Shown: one piece after another, positions 53,474 through 62,360 of the stretch
Layout of the letters: every line of letters begins with the position of its first letter
Position numbering within the stretch: position 1 is the first letter of the stretch
NCBI RefSeq assembly: GCF_900107705.1
Contig: NZ_FNRE01000005.1
Coordinates: 124,001-188,000 of the forward strand
Length of the DNA: 64,000 nucleotides
Direction: 5' to 3'
Source: Prevotella sp. tc2-28
GTDB lineage: Bacteria > Bacteroidota > Bacteroidia > Bacteroidales > Bacteroidaceae
The notes under the pieces: model-generated
Told to the model about the DNA's origin: nothing
Seen by the model: only the letters and a program-made list of their open reading frames with translations
Databases searched by the model: none
Made by a program: the position numbers and the translations under genes

Positions 53474-53531
53474 CACGGATTACACAGTTTTCACGGATTT
53501 TAAACTTTTCCGTGACACTATGTAATCCGTG
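53474..53531. repeat. Nested palindromic intergenic repeat
   Basis: Outer 11-bp inverted repeat CACGGATTACA (53474-53484) with TGTAATCCGTG (53521-53531); inside it CACGGA (53492-53497) pairs with TCCGTG (53509-53514). The units are themselves near copies of one motif. Similar CACGGATT-rich blocks are dispersed in Bacteroidales genomes. It separates the aldolase promoter from the aquaporin 3' end. Confidence 0.75.
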
Positions 53532-53567
53532 TCTATGGAAAATGCAAACTAAATGTTGCAATTCGAT

Positions 53568-54245
53568 TTATTTCTCTGCAGGTTCTATCAGTTTCCAGAT
53601 GCAAGCAGCAAGTGCGCCACCGACAAATGGGCCAACGATGAAGATCCAGAGGTTTGCCAATGCCGTGCCGCCCTGGAAGATAGCAGGAGCCAGAGAACGA
53701 GCAGGATTGACAGAAGTACCGGTATAGCGGATACATACTAAGTGAACCAATACGAGGCTCAGACCGATAGCCAGACCTGCGAAGTTGTTGGTAGCGCCAT
53801 TGGTCTTGGCTGTTGCGCCCAATACAACGAGTACGAAGACACAGGTAAAGATAATCTCAGCCAACAAGCCACCCAGCATGCTGACATTAGCCTGAAGGTC
53901 GTTAGCACCCGTTCCCTCCAGTCCAGGAACATTGGCTGTCAGTATGTAGAGCAAAAGCGAACCGATGAAGGCGCCAATACACTGGAACACGATGTACATG
54001 CATCCTTCCTTGGCATCCATGCGACCGGCGATGATGCAGCCCAGCGTGATAGCGGGGTTGATATGGCAACCTGAGATACCGCCAATGGTGTAGGCCATAG
54101 CGACAACAGCCAGACCGAAGGCAAAGGCAGTACCCACCACAGCGGGAATGTTGTTAATAGGATTACAACCCAGGCTGACAGCAACGCCGCAACCCATCAG
54201 TACGAGCACCATGGTGCCCACCATTTCTGCTAAATACTTTTTCAT
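53568..54245 (-). CDS. Aquaporin family channel
   Basis: 225 residues, six membrane helices plus the two half-helices carrying NPA boxes: GCHINPAITLG and GTSVNPARSLAPA (Arg of the selectivity filter present). A His (CHINPA) and the compact size fit water-selective AqpZ more than GlpF glycerol channels, but this is not decisive. It is monocistronic with its own -7 box. Confidence 0.92.
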   Translation of the reverse strand: MKKYLAEMVGTMVLVLMGCGVAVSLGCNPINNIPAVVGTAFAFGLAVVAMAYTIGGISGCHINPAITLGCIIAGRMDAKEGCMYIVFQCIGAFIGSLLLYILTANVPGLEGTGANDLQANVSMLGGLLAEIIFTCVFVLVVLGATAKTNGATNNFAGLAIGLSLVLVHLVCIRYTGTSVNPARSLAPAIFQGGTALANLWIFIVGPFVGGALAACIWKLIEPAEK

Positions 54246-54288
54246 AATGCTTTATAGTTTAACGGATTAATATTTTAGTATTTTAACG

Positions 54289-54296
54289 CAAAATTA
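54289..54296 (-). promoter_or_regulatory. -7 box for the aquaporin gene
   Basis: TAATTTTG on the minus strand, 43 nt before the ATG. Confidence 0.6.
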
Positions 54297-54337
54297 CACA
54301 TTTTATTTTATATGACCAAGTAAAAACGCAAAAATCA

Positions 54338-55882
54338 TTACTTTTCGGTATAATCGAAATAACGGAAGGCTACCCTACCCTCGCCTTCGACAAACATGCC
54401 GAGGGTGACGCCAGTAAACCCACCCACCACTTCAGTACTGACCAGCGAGCATTCGTGACTGGCAACTTGTTTCCAATCACCACCAGCTTGTGCATATTCA
54501 AACAGGTAATGCTTTCCGTCTGAAGTTATTCGCAAACGGACTTTTCCTTTCAATAGACCGGAGTCTTCGCCCATCTGCTCGCCTTGCAACGATTTTACCT
54601 GATATCTCATCTTGACAGCCACCGAGCCTGTCTGGTATTTCTCTAACGTCAAGTCCAAATGTCCGTCGTTAATCTGATAGACCGTGAGACCTGCCTCTGT
54701 GCCAAAGTCGAGTTGCTCTGTATCTATCTCAGTTTCAACCACCACACGGGCACTTTCCTGGCGACGTCCCAAGAAGGTAGGCTGCTGGTTTTCGGTCAGC
54801 GTGCCATGTGCCTTCATCCACAGCAGACCGTCAAATTGATAGTTGCCGACAATAGGATTCTGCAAGTATACCCACTCAGCCCCTAACGTACCTTTATTAA
54901 ATACGGTATGCGTATGATGGCGCCAAGGTTGCTGCGGAGCCAGTGTCTTTACCTGCATCAGGGTATCGACCGGTTTGCCGTCGTTGACGATGGGCCATTG
55001 TCCACGTTTCCACTCTACAGGTACAAGACAAGTCTCGCGTCCGATATGATGGTATGCTCCTCCATAGTTACGATAAGCCAGGAAGACCATCCACCAACTG
55101 CCATCAGCAGCGTCGACGAAATCGCCATGCCCTGTTCCCTGAATCTGCATTGTCTGGCCTGCCAGAGAGCAGTTGGTCAACAATGGGTTATGGGGATTGG
55201 GCAAATACGGACCGTCAATCTTCTTGCTACGAGCTATCGTCAGCCGATGAGCCAACTCGGTACCACCTTCCGAGATTAACAGATAGTAATAGCCATCTTT
55301 CTTATAGAGATGAGGACCTTCAGGATAGCGACCACCTGTTCCGCGCCACAATGCTTTGCTCGCCGTTAGCTGTTTTCCAGTTTTGAGATCTATCTCACAA
55401 AGCATGATGACATTGTCAGGGTTGCTGACCATATAGCACTTGCCATTTTCAAACCACAACGAAGGGTCGATGCCTTGCTGCTCAAGCCAGATAGGGTCGC
55501 TCCACGGGCCTGCAGGATTACTGGCAGTCACCATGAAATTGCCGCCATTACCTACATTGGTGGTTATCATATAGTAGGTTCCTTCATGATAGCGTATGGT
55601 GGGAGCATAGATACCCAACCATGAAGAGGTGCCCTTCAAGGGCAATTGACTCTCGCGGTCCAGAACATTACCTATCTGTTCCCAATTCACCAAGTCCTTG
55701 GAATGATAAATGGGCACACCAGGGAAATACTGGAATGAAGAATTAACCAAGTAGAAATCGTCGCCTACCCTGCAGACTGAAGGGTCTGGATGGAAACCGG
55801 GGATTACGGGGTTACGCAACGACTGGGCACTTACAACAAGCGCCATGAGTACAACAAGCAACAGAATGACAGACTTTTTCAT
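54338..55882 (-). CDS. Secreted GH43 glycoside hydrolase (xylosidase/arabinofuranosidase-like)
   Basis: 514 residues with a signal peptide (MKKSVILLLVVLMALVVSAQ). The five-bladed propeller holds the general base Asp33 in HPDPSV, the pKa modulator Asp139 in GIDPSLWF and the acid Glu188 in RYPEGPHL. After residue 320 a beta-sandwich domain follows, as in GH43 beta-xylosidases. Start 55882 was chosen from the signal peptide and the -7 box at 55904-55911. It diverges from the hydrolase/regulator genes of the neighbouring glycan locus and may belong with it. Confidence 0.9.
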   Translation of the reverse strand: MKKSVILLLVVLMALVVSAQSLRNPVIPGFHPDPSVCRVGDDFYLVNSSFQYFPGVPIYHSKDLVNWEQIGNVLDRESQLPLKGTSSWLGIYAPTIRYHEGTYYMITTNVGNGGNFMVTASNPAGPWSDPIWLEQQGIDPSLWFENGKCYMVSNPDNVIMLCEIDLKTGKQLTASKALWRGTGGRYPEGPHLYKKDGYYYLLISEGGTELAHRLTIARSKKIDGPYLPNPHNPLLTNCSLAGQTMQIQGTGHGDFVDAADGSWWMVFLAYRNYGGAYHHIGRETCLVPVEWKRGQWPIVNDGKPVDTLMQVKTLAPQQPWRHHTHTVFNKGTLGAEWVYLQNPIVGNYQFDGLLWMKAHGTLTENQQPTFLGRRQESARVVVETEIDTEQLDFGTEAGLTVYQINDGHLDLTLEKYQTGSVAVKMRYQVKSLQGEQMGEDSGLLKGKVRLRITSDGKHYLFEYAQAGGDWKQVASHECSLVSTEVVGGFTGVTLGMFVEGEGRVAFRYFDYTEK

Positions 55883-55903
55883 TGTTCTTAGGTTTATTGT
55901 GTG

Positions 55904-55911
55904 CAAAGTTA
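55904..55911 (-). promoter_or_regulatory. -7 box for the GH43 gene
   Basis: TAACTTTG on the minus strand, 21 nt before the ATG at 55882. Confidence 0.65.
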
Positions 55912-56023
55912 CACAATTATTGAGAAAAACACAAAAGGAAAGCATCTTTTTCTTTTGTATAGGCATCTGGCAAAAAGCCATACAAATTCCTTCTTTTTCT
56001 TCCAATGTTTCAAAAAAAAGCAG

Positions 56024-56031
56024 TAACTTTG
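56024..56031 (+). promoter_or_regulatory. -7 box for the YqiA-like gene
   Basis: TAACTTTG ending only 5 nt before the ATG at 56037, so the transcript is likely to begin at or next to the start codon. Confidence 0.65.
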
Positions 56032-56036
56032 CACTC

Positions 56037-57011
56037 ATGACAAAAGAGAATCCATATATCAAGCAGTATCCTGAACTGATGGCAGGCAAGACGTTGTTAT
56101 ATTGTCACGGCTTTGCCAGCAGTGGTCAGTCAGGCACCGTTGCCCGATTGCGTGAAGTGATGCCACAGGCCAAGGTAATTGCTCCCGACCTGCCCGTCAA
56201 GCCGCAAGAAGCTATTGACTTGCTAAAAAACATCTGCCAACAAGAGCAACCATCACTCATCATAGGAACCTCGATGGGAGGCATGTATGCCGAACAACTG
56301 CGAGGCTATGACCGCATCTGCGTCAATCCGGCTTTAGAGATGGGCGAGACAATGAAGGCGCACGGTATGACAGGTACACAGCAGTTCCAGAACCCTCGTC
56401 TGGATGGCGTTCAGGAATTCTACGTGGACAAGGCATTGGTCAAGGAATACAAAGACCAGTCGGAACATCGCTTCGAAGGCATTACGGACGAAGACCGTCA
56501 ACGTGTCTACGGACTCTTTGGCGACGAAGACACCACAGTCGACACCTTCGACATGTTTCACGAAGTCTACCCCAATGCACTCCACTTCCACGGTGAGCAC
56601 CGCATGAACGACCGTTCGTTCATGCACAGCGTAGTTCCCGTCATCCGTTGGATTGACGATCTTCAAGAGAAACGTGAGCGTCCTATAATATATATAGGTA
56701 TAGAATGTCTGTTGGATCACTACCAGAAACCCCTCTCGTCCGTCCAGAAAGCCATACGCATGCTGATTGAGCACTATCAGGTTTATTTCGTCGGGACAGA
56801 GGACATCAGCAGTTGGCTGACAGAGCACATCAACGTACCCGCCTGGCACCATACCATTTACACTTACCGTCGCGACCTGCTTTATGGCGATTACCTCATC
56901 AGTCAGCAGAAAGAAGGCGATACAATGGCCACCCTCTTGGAGTTTGGCTCCGAAACGTTCAAGACATGGGAAGACATCATAGAATACTTTTCAAGACTGG
57001 GAGGACAATAA
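56037..57011 (+). CDS. YqiA/YcfP-type alpha/beta hydrolase fused to a degenerate HAD (NT5C-like) domain
   Basis: 324 residues. The N-terminal 210 form an alpha/beta hydrolase of the YqiA/YcfP group: LYCHGFASSGQS, nucleophile Ser79 in GTSMGGMYAEQL, Asp near 163 (FGDEDTTVD) and His near 188 (FHGEHRM). Residues about 215-324 resemble the cytosolic 5'-nucleotidase (NT5C) HAD fold: YTYRRDLLYGDYLI and LEFGSETFKTWEDIIEYF. The catalytic DxD near its start is replaced (IYIGIECLL), so it is probably inactive. The next gene starts 2 nt after its stop. Confidence 0.75.
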   Translation: MTKENPYIKQYPELMAGKTLLYCHGFASSGQSGTVARLREVMPQAKVIAPDLPVKPQEAIDLLKNICQQEQPSLIIGTSMGGMYAEQLRGYDRICVNPALEMGETMKAHGMTGTQQFQNPRLDGVQEFYVDKALVKEYKDQSEHRFEGITDEDRQRVYGLFGDEDTTVDTFDMFHEVYPNALHFHGEHRMNDRSFMHSVVPVIRWIDDLQEKRERPIIYIGIECLLDHYQKPLSSVQKAIRMLIEHYQVYFVGTEDISSWLTEHINVPAWHHTIYTYRRDLLYGDYLISQQKEGDTMATLLEFGSETFKTWEDIIEYFSRLGGQ

Positions 57012-57013
57012 GG

Positions 57014-59782
57014 ATGAAGTACTGCAAATACCTGATGGTCCTCGTTGCCGTTACGACATCCGTTGTTATGATGGCACTGGACGTTAACGACTTCACCTTT
57101 TCTCATCTTGGACGCTCCGAGGGAATGCATAGCCAACGCATCTACGATATCTGCCAGAGTAACGACGGGGCGATATGGTGGTCAACCAAGAACGGTGTGG
57201 AACGCTACAACGGTGTCACGATCTCCCATTACCGACTCGGCAAGCAGGGTATATACAGCACTGATGGCGGACGATATATCAAGCTCAGGATCAACGAAAC
57301 TCCCGATGGCGCTATGCAGTTGTATGCCTTTGACGATAAGGGCAGCATCTACATCTATAACGAAGCCACCGACCAATTCATCGAGGAGATGAACATACGC
57401 CAATTGATAGCTGGTGACGTCACGCTCAACGACATCCTCTTCACGCAACAAGGTATATGGACGGCAACCCACGATGGCATCTACCTGATTAACCATCAGA
57501 AAGCCAATGTGGTAACCAAGGGCGTGCGATGCAATTATATCATCAAGACTGGAAAGAAATTGCTTTTCTGCACGCGTGAAGGTGTCTATGAAACAGCTGC
57601 AAAGGCCACCTCAACAGCCAAGATACGCAAAATTGCCTCACAAGATATAGAGAGCGGTTATTATGACCCTATATATAATAAGGTGTGGCTGGGGGGATTC
57701 TCCAGTGGACTCTTTGTTTTAGAAAACAACGGCACGATAACACAAGTATCCGCTAAAGAGGATGGATGGCAACAACCTATACGCAGTATCTGTCCCTATA
57801 ACAGCAAGATGATGCTGGTCGGCATCGACGGAAAGGGTATCCACTGGGTAAGCAGGAAACCCGACGCCCAAGGACAATATCAGACTGGCATACTTTTTGA
57901 TGCCAACGAAGGACCACAAGGAGTACTGCATGGAAACGGCATATACTCCGTTATGATTGACTCATGGGACAATATTATTATCGGCTCCTATTCCGGAGGT
58001 ATTGACATCGCTCGTCCTGTAGGCAGTACAGAAGCCACCTTCCGCCATATCCAGAATAACCAACAGAGTATTCTAAACGACCACGTTAACACCGTCATAC
58101 AGTGCTCACCCTCCCTATTGGCAATGGGTACAGACAATGGGGTGAGCATGCTAAACACCCAGACTCGCCATTGGACACACTGTTGTCAGAAAGCCGTTGT
58201 CCTTTCACTTTGCAAGACACCTGAAGGAAAACTACTGGCTAGCACATACGGCAAGGGCGTCTATGAGATAACAGCAGAAGGAGCGCGTCAACTATATTCA
58301 ATAGCCAATGGCATCCTGCAAGATGATCACGTATTCAAGCTTCTTTACGACCATCGCGGAACCCTGTGGATGGGTTGTCTGGAAGGTGCATTGGTAGAAA
58401 AAAGCAGTACTGGTGTTCGTTATCATCAGGTACGTAATGTCAACGATATGATGGAACTGCCCGATGGACGCATTGCCGTTGGTACCGCTTATGGCTTATG
58501 GACGGTGAACTCTGCAACGGGGAAGGTGGATGAGCTGAAATACCAGACGGCTGAGAGCGATGATACCAACCGTTTTGTACTCACACTTTTGATGAACGGC
58601 AGAGACGAGCTGTGGATAGGCACTGATGGAGGAGGTGTTTACATCTATAACCTACAGTCAAAACAGTGCTCGCAGTTGACAAGAGCAAACGGGTTGCCAT
58701 CAAATAGTGTGCGCAGTTTGAGCCAAGACCGTTTTGGGCGCATCATGATGGCAACAGAACACGGACTTGCCTTCGTCAAACCAAGCCAACCGGACCATGT
58801 CGTTGATGTTAACTACTGCTACGGACTAGACTGTGAATACACCAATGGGGCTGCTGTAAACTTGACAAATGGACATTTGTTGTTTGGAACGACATCCGGA
58901 GCAGTCATCATCAACCCGGAGAACATTCAGGAAATCAACTATATCTCCCGTCTGCGACTAAAATCCGTCACTTGCGGCGACGATGACGATGACCATTTCA
59001 AAGAAGAAACCTACCAAATGCTGAAAGACGGGGAATTGGAACTTCCCTATAGCAAGCGGACCTTTAACCTGCGCTTCGAAAGCATTAATCTCCGCAACCA
59101 GTTTGACATTGTCTACCAATACAAAGTAGCCGATGGGGAATGGAGTCAGCCCAGCGAGCAACAACAAATCCGATTTACCAACTTAGAGTCAGGAGAGCAT
59201 CAGCTATTGCTTAGATGCATCAGCCGCACTTGCGGTGCAACGCTTGACGAGGTGCAACTGACCATCCACATCAAGGAGCCTTGGTGGAATTCCTGGTGGA
59301 TGAAGTTCGTTTACTTTTGCCTGATCCTGGTTGCTTTCTATGGTGCATGGCGAGTATACCAATTGCATACCAAATACATGCGGTTGGTTGTCAACAATCC
59401 CAAACTGAATGCCAACTATCAAGCCGCTATTCAGGAACAATCCGAAACATCTGCGGAAGAAAAGACGGACGAAGGTAGTGAATTCATCAGTAAAGTAACG
59501 AAACTGGTCATCGACAACCTGTCCGATACCGAATTCAGCATTGACCGCCTATGTCAGGAGATGGCTATGAGCCGTACACTTTTCTATGTCAAATTAAAAA
59601 CCTATACGGGTAAGTCTCCTCAGGATTTCATCCGTATCATACGCCTGGAACGCTCCGCTGTTCTCTTGCGCAACCATCGTTCCGTCGCAGAGGTTGCAGC
59701 CCTGACTGGTTTTGACAATCCCAAGTATTTCAGTACGGTATTCAAGAAATATTTTGGGGTATCTCCCTCAAAATACCAATAG
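57014..59782 (+). CDS. One-component membrane sensor with AraC-type output (HTCS-like without kinase)
   Basis: 922 residues. A signal/anchor (MKYCKYLMVLVAVTTSVVMM) leads into a periplasmic Reg_prop beta-propeller of two sets of repeats (GIWTATHDGIYLI, ELWIGTDGGGVYIYN, GRIMMATEHGLAFV). A Y_Y_Y domain lies near 690-750, followed by one membrane helix at about 758-785 and a short linker. An AraC HTH occupies the last 100 residues (FSIDRLCQEMAMSRTLFYVKLKTYTG, then VAALTGFDNPKYFSTVFKKYFG). Histidine-kinase and receiver domains of hybrid two-component systems are absent. It probably activates the GH5-GH5-susC operon directly downstream. Confidence 0.85.
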   Translation: MKYCKYLMVLVAVTTSVVMMALDVNDFTFSHLGRSEGMHSQRIYDICQSNDGAIWWSTKNGVERYNGVTISHYRLGKQGIYSTDGGRYIKLRINETPDGAMQLYAFDDKGSIYIYNEATDQFIEEMNIRQLIAGDVTLNDILFTQQGIWTATHDGIYLINHQKANVVTKGVRCNYIIKTGKKLLFCTREGVYETAAKATSTAKIRKIASQDIESGYYDPIYNKVWLGGFSSGLFVLENNGTITQVSAKEDGWQQPIRSICPYNSKMMLVGIDGKGIHWVSRKPDAQGQYQTGILFDANEGPQGVLHGNGIYSVMIDSWDNIIIGSYSGGIDIARPVGSTEATFRHIQNNQQSILNDHVNTVIQCSPSLLAMGTDNGVSMLNTQTRHWTHCCQKAVVLSLCKTPEGKLLASTYGKGVYEITAEGARQLYSIANGILQDDHVFKLLYDHRGTLWMGCLEGALVEKSSTGVRYHQVRNVNDMMELPDGRIAVGTAYGLWTVNSATGKVDELKYQTAESDDTNRFVLTLLMNGRDELWIGTDGGGVYIYNLQSKQCSQLTRANGLPSNSVRSLSQDRFGRIMMATEHGLAFVKPSQPDHVVDVNYCYGLDCEYTNGAAVNLTNGHLLFGTTSGAVIINPENIQEINYISRLRLKSVTCGDDDDDHFKEETYQMLKDGELELPYSKRTFNLRFESINLRNQFDIVYQYKVADGEWSQPSEQQQIRFTNLESGEHQLLLRCISRTCGATLDEVQLTIHIKEPWWNSWWMKFVYFCLILVAFYGAWRVYQLHTKYMRLVVNNPKLNANYQAAIQEQSETSAEEKTDEGSEFISKVTKLVIDNLSDTEFSIDRLCQEMAMSRTLFYVKLKTYTGKSPQDFIRIIRLERSAVLLRNHRSVAEVAALTGFDNPKYFSTVFKKYFGVSPSKYQ

Positions 59783-59809
59783 GAAAAGGTATAAAATCTA
59801 TCAGAAAGA

Positions 59810-59847
59810 GGTCTGAAAACTATCATTGTCAGTTTTTAGACCCCTTT
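59810..59847 (+). terminator. Hairpin terminator after the regulator gene
   Basis: 11-bp stem with one G-U pair (59810-59820 with 59832-59842), followed by CCTTTTTG. Confidence 0.75.
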
Positions 59848-59884
59848 TTGTATGCTTTCTAACCCGCACATGCAAAAGAAGGTC

Positions 59885-59892
59885 TACTTTTG
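59885..59892 (+). promoter_or_regulatory. -7 box of the GH5-GH5-susC operon
   Basis: TACTTTTG, 23 nt before the first GH5 start at 59916. Confidence 0.65.
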
Positions 59893-59915
59893 CAGCACAA
59901 TTCACATTTCACATT

Positions 59916-61169
59916 ATGATAAAACGAACTAAAAACCATTGTTTCTCATCTATGCGAAACTATTTTATCGGATTAGGGCTATCCCTATGCTTACCGGCTT
60001 GTTCTACACAAGCCGTTGAATACGACCAACAGTCTGAAGCAACTCATGAAGAGACGCAAGTTCCTACTGCCAAGGAATGGAACAAAGGCATTGTCGGTTG
60101 GAATCTCGGGAACCAGTTTGAATGTGCCGCTCCTGGACAAGACGGGGAGTCTATGGCTATCGGTATGGCAGACAATAGCATCAAGGCAGAAACGGCATGG
60201 GGCAATCCTGTTGTTACCAAAAAGGTTATCAAAGCTGTCAAAAATGCCGGTTTCAACGCAATCCGCATCCCTGTCCGCTGGCAATGTCATATTACCAATG
60301 CTCAAGCCATGAGCATTGACAAAGCGTGGATTAACCGTGTCAAAGAAGTAGTAGACTGGTGTCTGGACAACAATCTGAAGGTTATCATCAACACCCACCA
60401 CGACAAATGGCTGGAAGGACGTCCCACCTATCAATATAAGGAAGAAAACAACCAAAAACTGGCACTGCTATGGCTGAACATCGCCAGTGAGTTTGCACAT
60501 TACGATTACCGTGTTGCCTTTGCCGGCACCAACGAGGTGCACATCAAGGACAATTGGGGCAAGCCAACTGCAGAGAATCTGGCCGTACAAAACTCATATA
60601 ACCAGACCTTCATAGACGTTGTGCGAGCTACAGGCGGAAATAACCTTCAACGTCATCTCATCGTACAAACCTATGTTTGTAATCCAGAATTCGGAATCAA
60701 CAATGGTGATTTCATCATTCCCACCGACGTAGAAGGAAATGCAAACAATTACATGAGTGTGGAGTTTCACTACTACAATCCCTGGGATTATGCCGGTGAG
60801 TGTAAATACAACTTCTGGGGAGCCCCCTACAAGGACAAAGGTGAAGCGTCGCCAAGCAACGAGAAGACTATGACTGATTTCCTCGACAGAATAGTAACTA
60901 CATGGGGCAACAAGGGCCTTGGGCTTGTCATGGGTGAATGGGGTGTCTCCGACCGCCAGAAGAGTGGCTTAACCGACCTTATTCATGAGAACATGACTTA
61001 TTATTGCCATTTTCTTGTCAGCGAGACACTTAAGCGAAACATATCCACCTTCATTTGGGACAACAACAGCTTCGGCAGTGGTCCTGAGCATTTCGGCATC
61101 TTCGACCGCGGTGGTAATATGAAAGTAAAAGCGCCTTGGATCTTGAAAGGAATTTTTGAGGATAAATAA
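59916..61169 (+). CDS. GH5 endoglucanase-like lipoprotein (GH5_4-like)
   Basis: 417 residues with a lipobox (CLPACST, Cys near residue 30), so probably a surface enzyme. The catalytic TIM barrel shows GWNLGNQFE, ETAWGNPVVTKK, IRIPVRWQ, the HHDKWLEG loop, acid/base Glu in GTNEVH (about 206) and nucleophile Glu in VMGEWGV (about 340). The ETAWGNP pattern is that of subfamily 4, which includes cellulases, lichenases and xyloglucanases. Start 59916 follows the -7 box; the ATG at 59952 is an alternative. Confidence 0.9.
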   Translation: MIKRTKNHCFSSMRNYFIGLGLSLCLPACSTQAVEYDQQSEATHEETQVPTAKEWNKGIVGWNLGNQFECAAPGQDGESMAIGMADNSIKAETAWGNPVVTKKVIKAVKNAGFNAIRIPVRWQCHITNAQAMSIDKAWINRVKEVVDWCLDNNLKVIINTHHDKWLEGRPTYQYKEENNQKLALLWLNIASEFAHYDYRVAFAGTNEVHIKDNWGKPTAENLAVQNSYNQTFIDVVRATGGNNLQRHLIVQTYVCNPEFGINNGDFIIPTDVEGNANNYMSVEFHYYNPWDYAGECKYNFWGAPYKDKGEASPSNEKTMTDFLDRIVTTWGNKGLGLVMGEWGVSDRQKSGLTDLIHENMTYYCHFLVSETLKRNISTFIWDNNSFGSGPEHFGIFDRGGNMKVKAPWILKGIFEDK

Positions 61170-61190
61170 TTAACAACCATACGAATAAAT

Positions 61191-62321
61191 ATGAAGAAAA
61201 CCTTTTGCTTTATTACATGCATTATTGTTTGTATGTTATTGACGACATCATGTGCAACGAAGCATGAAACTGACGGGGTCAACGATTTTCGCATCCACCG
61301 TGGAACGAACCTGAGCCATTGGCTATCACAGTCGGAAGAACGTGGCGAAGCCCGTCAAAAGCACATCCAGGAAGACGACTTTGCCCGTCTGGAGTCTTTA
61401 GGCTTCGACTTCGTGCGTATCCCCATTGACGAAGTACAATTCTGGGATGAAGATGGCAATAAGTTACCTGAGGCATGGGACTTGCTTACCAACGCCCTCG
61501 ACTGGGCTCGCAAACACAACCTGCGTGCCATCGTCGACCTGCACATCATCCGTTCTCATTATTTCAATGCGGTCAACGAAGGAAACAAGGATGCCAATAC
61601 CCTGTTTACATCAGAGAAGTCTCAACAAGACCTGATCAATCTTTGGCAACAGCTGTCCGAGGCGCTACATGACTATAGTAACGACTGGGTAGCCTATGAG
61701 TTCATGAACGAGCCTGTAGCCGAAGAGCACGAACAGTGGAACCATCTCATTGTCAAAGTACATGCTGCACTTCGCAAGATAGAGCCTCAGCGTACTTTGG
61801 TCATTGGCAGCAACCTGTGGCAAGGTTACGAAACCATGAAATATTTGAAGGTCCCGGAAGGTGACAAGAACATCATTCTGTCTTTTCACTACTATAACCC
61901 GATGCTCTTGACTCATTACGGAGCTCCCTGGACACCTATCGGCAAATACACTGGTAAGGTTAACTATCCAGGCATACTGGTCTCAAAAGAAGACTACGAT
62001 GCTGCGCCAGACGATATCAAGCCGGAACTAAAACCATATCTCACACAAGCATGGAATATTGACAAGATTCGGACTGACTTCAAAGACGCCATTGAAGTGG
62101 CCAAGAAATACAATCTACAGCTCTTCTGTGGCGAATGGGGTGTCTACGAACCCGTAGACCGTGAGTTGGCCTATAAGTGGACCAAAGACATGCTCACCGT
62201 TTTCAAAGAGAACAATATCGCATGGACCACCTGGTGCTATGATGCCGACTTCGGATTCTGGGACCAGCAGAAGCACGACTATAAGGACAAGGCTCTTGTA
62301 GACCTGCTAATGGCCGAATAA
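61191..62321 (+). CDS. Second GH5 glycoside hydrolase lipoprotein
   Basis: 376 residues, lipobox TTSCAT near residue 21, 21 nt after the first GH5. The acid/base Glu is in YEFMNEPVAEEH (about 173), the nucleophile Glu in FCGEWGVYEP (about 315), with FVRIPID and SFHYYNPML also visible. It is clearly a different GH5 subfamily from its neighbour (GTNLSHWLSQ opening). Together they suggest attack on a beta-1,4-linked glucan or mannan; the substrate is not determined. Confidence 0.88.
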   Translation: MKKTFCFITCIIVCMLLTTSCATKHETDGVNDFRIHRGTNLSHWLSQSEERGEARQKHIQEDDFARLESLGFDFVRIPIDEVQFWDEDGNKLPEAWDLLTNALDWARKHNLRAIVDLHIIRSHYFNAVNEGNKDANTLFTSEKSQQDLINLWQQLSEALHDYSNDWVAYEFMNEPVAEEHEQWNHLIVKVHAALRKIEPQRTLVIGSNLWQGYETMKYLKVPEGDKNIILSFHYYNPMLLTHYGAPWTPIGKYTGKVNYPGILVSKEDYDAAPDDIKPELKPYLTQAWNIDKIRTDFKDAIEVAKKYNLQLFCGEWGVYEPVDRELAYKWTKDMLTVFKENNIAWTTWCYDADFGFWDQQKHDYKDKALVDLLMAE

Positions 62322-62360
62322 TTCTGATTACACAATTCAAAACCAATAAATAAAATCTTT

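Noticed and set aside
55883..56089. 69-residue N-terminal extension of the GH43 protein
   Set aside because: It lacks a signal pattern, crosses the divergent promoter region, and the ATG at 55882 starts a typical signal peptide.
56813..57013. Upstream extension of the sensor/regulator gene
   Set aside because: It would overlap the YqiA-like gene by about 200 nt in another frame; the ATG at 57014 gives a proper signal/anchor sequence.
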